Positions 1-7,938 of a stretch of DNA of 35,302 nucleotides are shown one piece after another (the first letter of the stretch is position 1; every line of letters starts with the position of its first letter). The position numbers and the translations under genes are program-made. Location: assembly GCA_033856275.1 (NCBI GenBank), contig JAWVFJ010000029.1, positions 1-35,302 of the forward strand. The letters are read 5' to 3'. Origin of the DNA: VRUE01 sp033856275. Lineage in GTDB: Bacteria; Actinomycetota; Thermoleophilia; Solirubrobacterales; 70-9. Under the pieces are notes generated by a model that was not told the DNA's origin, ran no database searches, and saw only the letters and a list, made by a program, of their open reading frames with translations.

Positions 1-19
1 CCCCCCCCCCCCCCCCCCC
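1..19. repeat. Poly-C homopolymer at window edge
   Basis: Nineteen consecutive C residues open the window. A run this long is rare in a GC-rich bacterial genome, and its position exactly at the edge suggests a contig end or sequencing artefact. A true homopolymer upstream of the SDR gene cannot be excluded. Confidence 0.6.
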
Positions 20-58
20 ACGCTCGCTCTCGACAAGCAGAGTTGAGAGAATCGGCAC

Positions 59-763
59 ATGAGCGATGACCCAGTGCTGCTGATTACGGGGGCTTCAAGC
101 GGGATCGGAGCTGCGACGGCGCGGGCAGCCGCGACGGACTACCGGCTTGTGCTGGCGGCGCGGCGGCTGGAGCCGCTCGAAGAGCTGGCCGAGGAACTCG
201 GCGGCGAGGAGCGGGCGCTGGCAGTGCGCTGCGACGTCACCGAGTGGGATCAGGTCGAGGCGATGGCCGCGGCGTCGATCGAGCGCTTCGGCCGCATCGA
301 CGCCGTCTTCGCCAACGCTGGCTTCGGCGCCACTCGCGGCTTCCTCGAGGAGTCGGTCGAGCACTGGCGCTCGATGGTCCTCACCAACGTCTACGGGGTG
401 GCGCTGACGATCCGCGCCACCCTCCCCCACCTGCTCGAGCGTGGCGAGGGCCACTTCCTCATCACCAGCTCGGTCGCCGGCCGCCGCGCCCTGCCGGGCT
501 CGCTCTACTCGGCGACCAAGTGGGCGGCGACCGCGATCGGCGAGGCCCTGCGCGCCGAGCTGCGCCAGATGCACGAAAACCACGCGATCAAGGTGACCCT
601 GATCGAGCCCGGAATGACCGACACGCCTTTCTTCGACAACCGGCCCGGCGAGTGGGCGCTGCGCGACGAGGACATCGCCAAAGCGGTGATCTTCGCGCTT
701 GAGCAGCGCCCCGGCGTCGACGTCAACGAGATCCTGATCCGCCCCACCAGCCAGCCGATCTGA
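59..763 (+). CDS. SDR family NAD(P)-dependent oxidoreductase
   Basis: A 234-residue classical short-chain dehydrogenase/reductase, close to the family's usual 230-260 residues. The N-terminal Rossmann motif TGASSGIG binds NAD(P); the NAG motif follows near residue 86, and the catalytic Ser and YSATK (Tyr-xxx-Lys) lie near residues 138-155. It would reduce or oxidise a carbonyl/alcohol in the cytoplasm; the substrate cannot be read from the sequence. The ATG at 59 places the Rossmann motif ten residues in, as is normal. There is no strong Shine-Dalgarno; GAGAAT six bases upstream resembles a weak -10. It converges on the next gene, so it is probably transcribed alone. Confidence 0.88.
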   Translation: MSDDPVLLITGASSGIGAATARAAATDYRLVLAARRLEPLEELAEELGGEERALAVRCDVTEWDQVEAMAAASIERFGRIDAVFANAGFGATRGFLEESVEHWRSMVLTNVYGVALTIRATLPHLLERGEGHFLITSSVAGRRALPGSLYSATKWAATAIGEALRAELRQMHENHAIKVTLIEPGMTDTPFFDNRPGEWALRDEDIAKAVIFALEQRPGVDVNEILIRPTSQPI

Positions 764-769
764 CCTTTC

Positions 770-793
770 GTCGGCCCGCTGTAGTCCGCCGAC
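770..793. terminator. Possible bidirectional terminator between convergent genes
   Basis: The short convergent gap holds a six-base inverted repeat, GTCGGC (770-775) and GCCGAC (788-793), with a 12-base loop. There is no T-tract. The case rests on position between two convergent stops more than on predicted strength. Confidence 0.3.
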
Positions 794-3691
794 CTAGTGG
801 TGTTTTCCGCCTTTTCCTTTGCCTTTGCCGTGTTTCTTGCACGGCGTCCGCAGCTTTGGCCGCTGGTTTGCCTTCTTGCCGTTCTGACCGGTGAAGCGGG
901 CGATGACCTTGTACTTTCGCGCGCAGAGATTGGTCGAGTTGACCAGCAGCCCGCGTTTCTTCCCGCCGCGAACGGTGAGGACGAACTTGGAGACCGGCGC
1001 GTCGGGCACGGTGTCGAAAGTCGTGCGCAGGCGACCTTTGACGCTGTCGATGCGCCCATCGAGCACGATGTCGATCTGGCCGTTCAAGGCAGCGACCATG
1101 TCCGGTAGTTCGTGACTGGAGGAGCGCAGGTAGACGGGGCCTTTCAGCGGCCCGTCGAGCAGCGGCGTGGTCGCTTCGGCAAAGCCGTAGATCGAGTCCT
1201 GCGGACAATCATGCGCGGCGAACTGCACGCGCGTGCAGACGTTGGCGAGGCTGGCTTGTTCGAGGAACATCGGCTTTGGCAGCGTCACGGCGGAGCGCCC
1301 GATGTTGGCGTCGCCGTCGCGGGCAACCAGGACGGCACGCAACTTCGGGCTTTTCGCCCGCCGGGTGCCGCCGAAGATCCGCATGAACAGTTTTGGCTGG
1401 AAGTCGAGGTTCTCGCAGCCGTTGACCTTGAACGGCGAGGAGACGGCGAACGCGCCGAAGGCCGCTGGATCGAGTGGGTTGGACCCGCCGCCGCGCAGCG
1501 CGCCAGCGGTCGAGAACTGCGAGCAATTCGTCGGGTTGAGGGCAAACTTCGGCCGGTCGAGCTTGACCGCAATAGAGCGAATGTCGAGCAGGGCCCCGCC
1601 AAACACATGGGGAATCGGGTCGGAAACCGCGTGCACCCGCGCTGTTTCGGGATCGACGAACAGTGCCACCCTCACCACGACCGTGCCGAGATCGAACGGG
1701 CCGGCCGTGGCGGGGGTGATCACTGCCAGGGAGAGGGGGGCACCGTGATAGGGCCCTGAGAGGAAGGCTTGTCCGGTGGTGCGGTACGGGGCCGGTCCCG
1801 TACCGGCGGAGATCGCGGCGCTGCCGACCAGGCTCGAGGAGGGACAGCTGGAGTGAGCCGCCTCGGCGGCGCCGCTAGTCGCGGCCGCGGCGGCAATCGC
1901 AGTCTCCGGGCAATAGCGCACGCCAGCGAGCTTGGCCGTCAAGCCGGGTGGCAGCGTGACATCGACGCCCTTCAGCTCCTGGTTGCCGTCACTGCGGTCC
2001 ACGTTCGTCGTGAACTGGGTGAAAGCGCCGCCTTTGGGATTGCTGGTGCGGGCACTGAAGCCCGGCCCGAACGGGCGCGCGGCCATCGATTTGGCGCAGG
2101 CGGCGGCGCCAGGGGTGACGGTGAGCGCGAAGTCGTTACTCGGTGCCGCCGGCGGATCGCCGGAGGGGCCGCCCGCCTGTCCGACCGGGATCGAGCCCTG
2201 AGCCGTCGACCAAGGGGTGATCGCGCTCGTTGTCCTGTTGGGGCCGCAGGTCGGAGGACTGGTGAGTGGGGCTCGAGCCCCCCCGTCAAAGGCAAGCCGG
2301 AAGGAGCTGAACGGCACCTGCGGGTTTTCGGCAAAGGTCGTCGTCAGCTGCCCGGTCTGCGGGTTGGCGCTGACGTTGCCAATCAGTCGCACCACGACGC
2401 CGTAGCGGTCCGACTTCGCTTCGACGAAGATCCGGTACTCGTTGCCGGAAGCCGGGTCGCGGCTGAGCTGGCGGCCGACGTACACGTCGCCCGTTAGCGG
2501 CCCCTCGGGCAGCGGCGGCGTTTCGATCGAGACGGTTCCGATCTTGGAGGCCGCCGGACAGGAGTTCGCGATGTTGCCGGTTCCCTTTCCGAACTGTTCG
2601 TCGCTGCAGGCCTGCAGGCCGTTGGCGGCCGAGGGATTGAGGCCCATCCCAGCGGGCAAGGTCACGCTGGCGGTCCTCAGGTGCGAGGTTTCCTGGTCGA
2701 GCCCAGCGCTTTTGGTTTGGTGGGGAAGGTCAACCTTGACCTCCGCCCCCGATGGCGAATCGGTTGCGGTGGTCTTGGGGTCAACCGCGATCGCCGGTTC
2801 GAAGGGGATCGTGTCGCATTCCTTCGGAGAGGTGCCCGGGGGGATCCTCGACTCGAGGGGCGGACGGGCATCTGCGGGGAACTGATATGCGGGATCTTTC
2901 TCTTCTTCCACTGAGCTGGCGAGCAGCCATGTCGAGTAGACGCTTTGGAAGGGGGCGACCGCGGGCCCGAGACAGGTGCTTGGCGTGGAGATGAAGGTGC
3001 CGTTGCCGGAACGTCCGTTGAAGACAAGGCGGTTCTTGAGCACGAGGCCTTGGTTGAGTGGCGGCCCGAGGCTCGGTGCCGGCGGGACGTCGATGGTGAA
3101 ACCCTCGTGGTAGTCGCCGGCCCAGGCGACGTCGGAACGGAGGAAGACGTCGTTGCCGAGCAGTTCGAAGCCGAACAGCGCCGGTTCTCCCGCAGAGGGC
3201 ACGAGGTTGTAGACGGTGACCGGAGGCGCTTCGACCGGCACCCCCAGAGGTGCGGCGGTGACTTTGCTGGCGCCGACCTCCGAGCCCGCGCAGGACGCCG
3301 GGTTTGATTCGAACGTCGACAGCGGGCACTGTTTGAGCGCCCCGGGGTTGACGCTTAGTCCAACCGGTAGGTCGACCCGGACCGTCTTCAGTTCCACGTC
3401 CGGTTTTTCGAGCGGGAGTTCGGTGGTGTGTTTGACGATGAACTGCGTGAAGCCGACCGGCGGGTGACCGGCGGCCTGTTCGAAGAAGAGAGCTTTGGTA
3501 TCGACCGAGCATTGTGCCGGCGGGGATGGATCCGCCGTGCACGTCCCCGCCTGCCAGCCGCTGTTGGCCTGCGGATTATTCGGGTCGCTAGGCGCGATGA
3601 CGTCGCTGGTGCTCGCTCCCGCCGGAACGCATATTCCCAGGGTCATGGCGACAGTCGCAATCGCCCCGTAGACCCCCGCTCTCCGACCCAT
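794..3691 (-). CDS. Large secreted modular protein of unknown function
   Basis: A 965-residue protein with a Sec signal peptide (MGRRAG, a hydrophobic stretch, then an Ala-Gly-Ala-type cleavage site). I do not recognise a characterised family. The mature part is built from loosely repeated modules with the pattern 'V-T-LP-x-GL ... NP ... C', then 'CPxxSxxG', then 'GPLxGxVYxxxS'; good copies lie near residues 110-170, 340-420 and 570-650, with a fourth near 830-880. The C-terminal tail is Lys/Gly/His-rich. The many spaced Cys suggest disulfides within each module. The ATG at 3691 is chosen over 3715 because AAGGAGA lies seven bases upstream and the signal peptide starts cleanly there. It diverges from an ArsR-like regulator and may be its target. 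Export is likely; any role at the surface is unproven. Confidence 0.8.
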   Translation of the reverse strand: MGRRAGVYGAIATVAMTLGICVPAGASTSDVIAPSDPNNPQANSGWQAGTCTADPSPPAQCSVDTKALFFEQAAGHPPVGFTQFIVKHTTELPLEKPDVELKTVRVDLPVGLSVNPGALKQCPLSTFESNPASCAGSEVGASKVTAAPLGVPVEAPPVTVYNLVPSAGEPALFGFELLGNDVFLRSDVAWAGDYHEGFTIDVPPAPSLGPPLNQGLVLKNRLVFNGRSGNGTFISTPSTCLGPAVAPFQSVYSTWLLASSVEEEKDPAYQFPADARPPLESRIPPGTSPKECDTIPFEPAIAVDPKTTATDSPSGAEVKVDLPHQTKSAGLDQETSHLRTASVTLPAGMGLNPSAANGLQACSDEQFGKGTGNIANSCPAASKIGTVSIETPPLPEGPLTGDVYVGRQLSRDPASGNEYRIFVEAKSDRYGVVVRLIGNVSANPQTGQLTTTFAENPQVPFSSFRLAFDGGARAPLTSPPTCGPNRTTSAITPWSTAQGSIPVGQAGGPSGDPPAAPSNDFALTVTPGAAACAKSMAARPFGPGFSARTSNPKGGAFTQFTTNVDRSDGNQELKGVDVTLPPGLTAKLAGVRYCPETAIAAAAATSGAAEAAHSSCPSSSLVGSAAISAGTGPAPYRTTGQAFLSGPYHGAPLSLAVITPATAGPFDLGTVVVRVALFVDPETARVHAVSDPIPHVFGGALLDIRSIAVKLDRPKFALNPTNCSQFSTAGALRGGGSNPLDPAAFGAFAVSSPFKVNGCENLDFQPKLFMRIFGGTRRAKSPKLRAVLVARDGDANIGRSAVTLPKPMFLEQASLANVCTRVQFAAHDCPQDSIYGFAEATTPLLDGPLKGPVYLRSSSHELPDMVAALNGQIDIVLDGRIDSVKGRLRTTFDTVPDAPVSKFVLTVRGGKKRGLLVNSTNLCARKYKVIARFTGQNGKKANQRPKLRTPCKKHGKGKGKGGKHH

Positions 3692-3749
3692 CCAAATCTC
3701 CTTCCCAAGGAACATATAACGATCTTACCCGATTTTATGGATTTAGATC

Positions 3750-3791
3750 ACCAATTTTTGGTATCTATATACCTACAAGTTGGTAAACCAA
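3750..3791. promoter_or_regulatory. Clustered palindromes, likely operator region
   Basis: The AT-rich divergent gap contains two dyads: ACCAA-TTT-TTGGT (3750-3762) and TTGGT-AA-ACCAA (3780-3791). The hexamer TTGGTA recurs at 3758 and 3780, 22 bases apart, or about two helical turns. Between them lies a third imperfect dyad, GGTAT..ATACC (3760-3773). This sits just before the ribosome binding site of the winged-helix gene, so autoregulation and control of the divergent secreted protein is a reasonable inference. Confidence 0.55.
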
Positions 3792-3809
3792 TCGAAAATC
3801 GGAGGAAGC

Positions 3810-4121
3810 ATGAACTGGCAGCTCCTGGCTAGAGCCAATACCCACCCCCTGCGGATCTCAATCCTGGAAGTGCTGGGCATGGAGGGCGGCCGTACCCTCT
3901 CCCCCAGCGATCTCAGCTACGAGCTGCGCACGCCGCTGAGCAACGTCAACTACCACGTCACCGAGCTGCGCCGCACGGGTCTGGTCGAACTGTCCGGCGA
4001 ACGCCCCGTCCGCGGCGCCACCGAGCACTTCTATCGCGAGATCAACGGCAGTACCCCTACCAGCAACGGCAGCTCCGCCAACGGCCACGCCGCGAAGGGA
4101 AAGAAGGCCACAGCGGTTTGA
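3810..4121 (+). CDS. ArsR-like winged-helix transcriptional regulator
   Basis: A 103-residue protein whose first 70 residues form one winged helix-turn-helix. It shows the 'HPLRISILEVL' helix, a recognition segment reading SNVNYHVTELRRTGLVEL, and the basic wing with 'GATEHFYR'. This matches the ArsR/HTH_20 type of small DNA-binding repressor. The last 25 residues are low-complexity Ser/Asn/Gly then Lys. No Cys metal-sensing motif is visible, so the signal is unknown. The ATG at 3810 is preferred over 3780 because GGAGGA (3801-3806) precedes it closely and the domain begins at once. The palindromes immediately upstream suggest autoregulation. Confidence 0.8.
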   Translation: MNWQLLARANTHPLRISILEVLGMEGGRTLSPSDLSYELRTPLSNVNYHVTELRRTGLVELSGERPVRGATEHFYREINGSTPTSNGSSANGHAAKGKKATAV

Positions 4122-4412
4122 TCTAGGGCAACCCGGTTAGCCCGGCAGCGAGATACTAGGACGAAGGCCTTCTGCATGCCAGCTTCGCTGTCGATTCCCG
4201 CCTCGACCCTTTCCTGAATTCGCTCGGTGAGCAGCACAAGCTCGACGTATCCAGGAATCGTCGAGCAGTTCTCCAATCGCCGTGTCCTTTAGCTTTCCGT
4301 ACCCGTTGCGGCCGGGCTCAGGGACGGCCTTCAGCCCCTTCCCCGCCGCCCCCTGCACAAGGCGCGGTGGAACTCCGGCAGTTCCGTTGGGAGCGGTGGA
4401 ACAGGAATCAAG
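4122..4412. other. Intergenic region without a supported gene
   Basis: The 291 bases between the regulator and the tRNA gene hold no ORF with convincing start, codon pattern or family resemblance. Two short minus-strand frames run through it in different registers and could be relics of a decayed gene, but I recognise neither. Confidence 0.5.
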
Positions 4413-4485
4413 AGCGGACGACGGGTCTCGAACCCGCGACCTCGAGCTTGGGAAGCTCGCGCTCTACCAGCTGAGCTACGTCCGC
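4413..4485 (-). tRNA. tRNA-Gly (anticodon CCC)
   Basis: A complete 73-nt cloverleaf on the minus strand. The acceptor pairs GCGGACG with CGTCCGC and the discriminator base is U. The D arm has GCTC/GAGC, the anticodon stem CGAGC/GCTCG encloses the loop TTCCCAA, and the T loop reads TTCGAGA. The anticodon CCC reads GGG glycine codons. No CCA is encoded, so it is added after transcription. Only six bases, not a variable arm, separate the stems, as expected for a class I tRNA. Confidence 0.95.
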
Positions 4486-4535
4486 ACCTGACTGATTCTA
4501 CGGCCGGCAGGGAGTTGCCGGAGGCGAGCGCGATC

Positions 4536-4541
4536 TAGAGT
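4536..4541 (+). promoter_or_regulatory. -10 element for leaderless ccmG
   Basis: TAGAGT lies eight bases before the GTG at 4550, and no Shine-Dalgarno is present. The spacing would put the transcription start at or next to the start codon. Confidence 0.45.
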
Positions 4542-4549
4542 TCGCCGCC

Positions 4550-5071
4550 GTGAGCGCCCGTTCGTTCATTGCCTTTCTCGCCGTGCTGGCCGTCGTCAGC
4601 CTGCTTGCCTTCGGTTTGATTAACAAGGGCTCGGCCAAGATCGCGGTCGGCGAGCCGGCGCCGGACCGGGTGCTGCCTTCGCTGCCGGGACCCGGCAAAA
4701 GCTCGATCGCCGACTACCGCGGCCGGTGGGTGCTGGTCAACCTTTGGGCTTCCTGGTGCATCCCGTGCCGCGAGGAGGCGCCAGCGCTACAGCGGTTCTA
4801 CGAGAGCAATCGCAAACGTGACGCCACGGTGCTCGGGATCGACGTGCAGGACAATCACGACGACGCCGTCGCCTTCCTGCGCCAGCACCCGACGAGCTAC
4901 CCGCAGCTGCGCTCGATCGGCGACGAGCGCAGCAAAGCCTTTGGCTCGACCGGAGTACCGGAGAATTTCCTCGTCGATCCGCACGGCCGCTTGGCGCTGA
5001 TTTGGCGCGGGCCCGTCGATGACCGGTTCCTCGCTGAACGCGTGGTACCGCTGATCGAAGGCAAGTCGTGA
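4550..5071 (+). CDS. ccmG: TlpA/CcmG-like thiol:disulfide oxidoreductase
   Basis: A 173-residue membrane-anchored thioredoxin-fold protein. Residues 5-24 form an N-terminal membrane anchor. The active site is WASWCIPC, with Cys70 and Cys73, and 'GVPENFLVD' supplies the conserved cis-Pro loop. In cytochrome c maturation, CcmG (DsbE/ResA) reduces apocytochrome cysteines outside the membrane before haem attachment. The adjacent CcmH-like gene supports that role over a general TlpA. It starts with GTG and lies about 55 bases before the next gene, likely in one transcript. Other ccm genes are not in the window. Confidence 0.8.
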   Translation: MSARSFIAFLAVLAVVSLLAFGLINKGSAKIAVGEPAPDRVLPSLPGPGKSSIADYRGRWVLVNLWASWCIPCREEAPALQRFYESNRKRDATVLGIDVQDNHDDAVAFLRQHPTSYPQLRSIGDERSKAFGSTGVPENFLVDPHGRLALIWRGPVDDRFLAERVVPLIEGKS

Positions 5072-5126
5072 GCTTTCGCTCTTCCCTTCCTTGCCATGCA
5101 CCGGTGAGGCGCAGCAGGGGGTTTCT

Positions 5127-5597
5127 GTGAGGCGCGCTGTAGTGCTGTCGGCCATTGCGCTCGGGCTGCTGGTCTCGGCGGCAGTGGCGAATGCCGCACC
5201 GACGCCGCAGACGACGGTCAACGACATTGAAGACGAAGTGATGTGCCCGATCTGCGGCACGCTGCTCGGGCTCTCGGACTCACCGCAAGCGCGGCGCGAG
5301 AAGGTCTACGTCGCCAAGCTCGTCGCCGCCGGCAAGAGCAAGGCCGAGATCAAGGACGCGCTCGTCGCCCAGTACGGCAGCTCCGTCCTGGCGCAACCGG
5401 AAGCTTCCGGCTTCGATCTCTCCGCCTACCTGGTCCCCCTGCTGGCAATCCTGATCGCTGCCGCGGCGCTCGCATTCAGCGTGGCGCGTTGGCGGCGCGA
5501 CGGGAGTCGCAAATCCGCTGAGGACGCGTCGAAGCAACCGCCGCGCGGCGAGGACGCCGAGCGGCTCGATGCCGACATCTCCCGCTACGACCTCTAG
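5127..5597 (+). CDS. ccmH: CcmH/CycL-type cytochrome c maturation protein
   Basis: A 156-residue protein with a signal peptide (residues 1-24), a CPIC redox pair (Cys40, Cys43) in MCPICGTLLGLSDSPQARRE, and one C-terminal membrane helix (about 100-120) followed by a basic cytoplasmic tail. This matches the CcmH/CycL/NrfF family, which presents apocytochrome c thiols for haem ligation together with CcmG. The classical LRCxxCQ motif is modified here, as in other actinobacteria. The GTG at 5127 is chosen over the upstream ATG (5091) because AGGGGG lies about five bases before it and the signal peptide then starts with Arg-Arg. Confidence 0.8.
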   Translation: MRRAVVLSAIALGLLVSAAVANAAPTPQTTVNDIEDEVMCPICGTLLGLSDSPQARREKVYVAKLVAAGKSKAEIKDALVAQYGSSVLAQPEASGFDLSAYLVPLLAILIAAAALAFSVARWRRDGSRKSAEDASKQPPRGEDAERLDADISRYDL

Positions 5598-5603
5598 CGG
5601 CGC

Positions 5604-6242
5604 TCAGTCGAAGAGCACGAGGCCCGCGGCCTGGACCGGCATTCGCTTCGGGATCTCGCTGCGCTTGCCGCAGGCGATGGTAACCGCCGCATGTTCGGCG
5701 AGGGCGCGCAGAGAGTCCTGGTCTTCGCTCAACGACGGGCCGTCGATGACGAGCAGGTCATAGGCGCGGCGCAGGCGCTCGATCGCGTGGTCGCAGCGTT
5801 CGGAATCGAGCAGCGCCACCGGCTCAGGCTCGGGCTCCCCCGCGACTATGCAGGTGAGCGGCTCGGTCGCACGGCCCGATGCCGGCCCGGCGAGCACGAG
5901 CGGCTGCAGGATCTCGGCCGCGTCGGCGTCGCCGCGCAGGTACTCGTGCAAGCCTGGAGCCGCGGAAAGGTCGAGCACGCCGGCGAGCGTCGGTACGGCG
6001 AGATCGCACTCGAGCAAGGCGACCCTGCGACCTTCGGCAGTTGCCGCCGCCGCAACTCCCAGCGCCACGTCGGACTTTGCGGGCCCGGTCAGGAAGACCG
6101 ATCCCGAGCCGGCCAGTTGCCCCACCAGGCCCGCATAGGCCTGCAGTTGGACGCGGCCGAGCGCTCCCGGGCGGATGGAGGCCGCCTCGGGAGCCGGAAT
6201 CTCAGCCAGCACGGGATGCTTGCTCCCCCGGCGCAACATCAC
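5604..6242 (-). CDS. MinD/BY-kinase-like ATPase with degenerate P-loop
   Basis: A 212-residue protein with the layout of the CpsD/CapB and MinD/ParA P-loop families. A glycine-rich segment sits near residues 52-61 (LTGPAKSDVA), a Walker A'-like LLECD ends at Asp80, and Walker B reads LLVIDGPS near 165. The P-loop lacks the usual GKS/T, so ATP hydrolysis is doubtful. No C-terminal tyrosine cluster is seen, so tyrosine-kinase activity is unlikely. The GTG start at 6242 overlaps the argS stop by four bases (GTGA), so it should be translationally coupled to argS. Role unknown; septum-site or polysaccharide-related regulation are possibilities only. Confidence 0.6.
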   Translation of the reverse strand: MMLRRGSKHPVLAEIPAPEAASIRPGALGRVQLQAYAGLVGQLAGSGSVFLTGPAKSDVALGVAAAATAEGRRVALLECDLAVPTLAGVLDLSAAPGLHEYLRGDADAAEILQPLVLAGPASGRATEPLTCIVAGEPEPEPVALLDSERCDHAIERLRRAYDLLVIDGPSLSEDQDSLRALAEHAAVTIACGKRSEIPKRMPVQAAGLVLFD

Positions 6243-7879
6243 ATCCGCTCCGGGGCAGAGATGCCAAGCAGACCGAGCGCGCCAGCGATCGTTCGCTTGG
6301 TGAGCAGGGCCAGCGCAAGCCGTGAGCGCTCCACTCCATCGCCCTCGGCGCCGACGACCTGACAGTCGCGGTAGAAGCCGTGGAAGTCGGCGGCGACCAC
6401 GGTCGCGTAAGTGCAGATCCGGTGTGGCGCGCGCCGCGCCGCCGCCTCGCGCACCTCCTCTGGGAACTCGAGCAATCGCTTGATCAACTCGCGCTCGGTC
6501 GGCTCGAAGGGGGTGCCAGGCGTCGCTGTGCCGGCGCCGCTCGCAACGGAGTCGGGCTCCTGTCCGGCCTTGCGCAGGATGCTGGCGATGCGGGCGTGGG
6601 CGTACTGGACGTAATAGACGGGATTGTCGTTGGACTGGCGGCGGGCCAAATCGAGGTCGAGGTCGACCGTGGTGTCGTGGCTGCGCCAGAGCATGAACCA
6701 GCGGGTCGCGTCGACGCCGATGTCGTCGAGCAGCTCGTCGAGGGCGACGAAGTCGCCGCTGCGCTTCGACATCTGCGCCCGCTCGCCACTTTCGACGATG
6801 TGGACGAGCCGCATGATCAGCGCCTCGAAGCGCTCGGGCTCGGCGCCGAGCCCGGCAATCGCGGCGCGCAGGCGGGCGACGTAGCCGTGGTGGTCGGCGC
6901 CAAGGATGTCGATCAGCCGCTCGAAGCCACGCTCCAGCTTGTCCCAGTGATAGGCGACGTCGGCGGCGAGGTAGGTCGGTTCGCCGTTGGCGCGGATCAG
7001 CACCCGATCCTTGTCGTCGCCGAAGGTGGTGGTGCGCAGCCAGAGCGCCTCTTCGCTGCGATAGGTGTGACCCTGCTCGTCGAGTTGGACAAGCGCCGCC
7101 TCGACCTCACCGCGGCTGTATAGGTCGCGCTCGGAGAACCAGTTGTCGAAGCGCACGCCGAAGCGGTCGAGGGTCGCCCGCACGTTCTCGAGGATCAGCG
7201 CGACGCCGCGACTGCCGATCGCATCGAGATCTGCGGGCTCGATCCCCTCGGTGGAGATGCGTTCGCCGAGCTCGATGACGTAGTCACCGCCGTAGCCGTC
7301 CTCGGGCGGCTCTTCGCCGTGCATCCGCGCCGCGATCGAGGCGGCGAAGCGTTCGATCTGGCCACCGGCGTCGTTGACGTAGAACTCACGCTGCACCTCG
7401 TGACCCGCGGCCTCCAGCAGGCGGACCAAGGCGTCGCCATAGGCAGCGTGCCGCCCGCCGCCCACGTGCAGCGGACCAGTCGGGTTGGCGGAAACGAACT
7501 CGACAAGCGTGCGCTCAGGAGAGCCGGTGGGAGCCTGACCAAGCTGCCCGCCCGCCTCGGCAAGGCTGACCATTGCCCTCCGGTACCACTCGTCGGCAAG
7601 GAAGAAATTGACGAACCCGGGCCCGGCGACCTCGATCCGCTCAACCGTTTCCTCGTCCAACCGCGTGCCAAGCTGCTCGGCAAGGCGCGCCGCCACGTCG
7701 CGTGGGTTTTCGCCCAGCGGAGCAGCCAGCAGCATCGCCGCGTTTGAGCTGTAGTCGCCTAGCTCCGGCTTAGGTGGACGCTCGAGGGTCGGCTCAGGCC
7801 CCGTCGGTTCCCCGTCGCGCAGGGCGCGAGAGGCTTGGTCCACGGCAGCGCGCAGCTCGGCGATCGGATCGGCGACCAT
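6239..7879 (-). CDS. argS: Arginyl-tRNA synthetase
   Basis: A 546-residue class I aminoacyl-tRNA synthetase that charges tRNA-Arg. Visible landmarks are the N-terminal Arg-tRNA recognition domain, the HIGH-equivalent in SANPTGPLHVGGGRHAAYGD, the 'FYVNDAGGQ' segment, the KMSKS-equivalent AQMSKRSGD, and the C-terminal DALR anticodon-binding domain ('YVQYAHARIASILRKAG'). Length fits the family. The ATG at 7879 is preferred over 7924 because the conserved N-terminus begins there and a TANNNT box lies eight bases upstream. The downstream MinD-like gene overlaps its stop. Confidence 0.95.
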   Translation of the reverse strand: MVADPIAELRAAVDQASRALRDGEPTGPEPTLERPPKPELGDYSSNAAMLLAAPLGENPRDVAARLAEQLGTRLDEETVERIEVAGPGFVNFFLADEWYRRAMVSLAEAGGQLGQAPTGSPERTLVEFVSANPTGPLHVGGGRHAAYGDALVRLLEAAGHEVQREFYVNDAGGQIERFAASIAARMHGEEPPEDGYGGDYVIELGERISTEGIEPADLDAIGSRGVALILENVRATLDRFGVRFDNWFSERDLYSRGEVEAALVQLDEQGHTYRSEEALWLRTTTFGDDKDRVLIRANGEPTYLAADVAYHWDKLERGFERLIDILGADHHGYVARLRAAIAGLGAEPERFEALIMRLVHIVESGERAQMSKRSGDFVALDELLDDIGVDATRWFMLWRSHDTTVDLDLDLARRQSNDNPVYYVQYAHARIASILRKAGQEPDSVASGAGTATPGTPFEPTERELIKRLLEFPEEVREAAARRAPHRICTYATVVAADFHGFYRDCQVVGAEGDGVERSRLALALLTKRTIAGALGLLGISAPERM

Positions 7880-7887
7880 CGGCCGGG

Positions 7888-7893
7888 ATCGTA
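7888..7893 (-). promoter_or_regulatory. -10 element for argS
   Basis: On the minus strand TACGAT lies eight bases before the ATG at 7879, with no Shine-Dalgarno between. This fits leaderless transcription. Confidence 0.4.
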
Positions 7894-7938
7894 TGCGGAT
7901 GCCGGCTGCAACCACGGCCGGCATCCGCCACGCGCTTG

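Noticed and set aside
4031..4358. Two minus-strand frames that might be one frameshifted gene
   Set aside because: The text ('VELVLLTERIQERVEAG') looks mildly protein-like, but there is no family match, ribosome site or clear frameshift point, and part lies opposite the regulator gene.
4282..4491. A plus-strand ORF ending 'SRTRDLELGKLALYQLSYVRT'
   Set aside because: This is the well-known false translation of the complement of a tRNA gene; the tRNA-Gly cloverleaf explains it fully.
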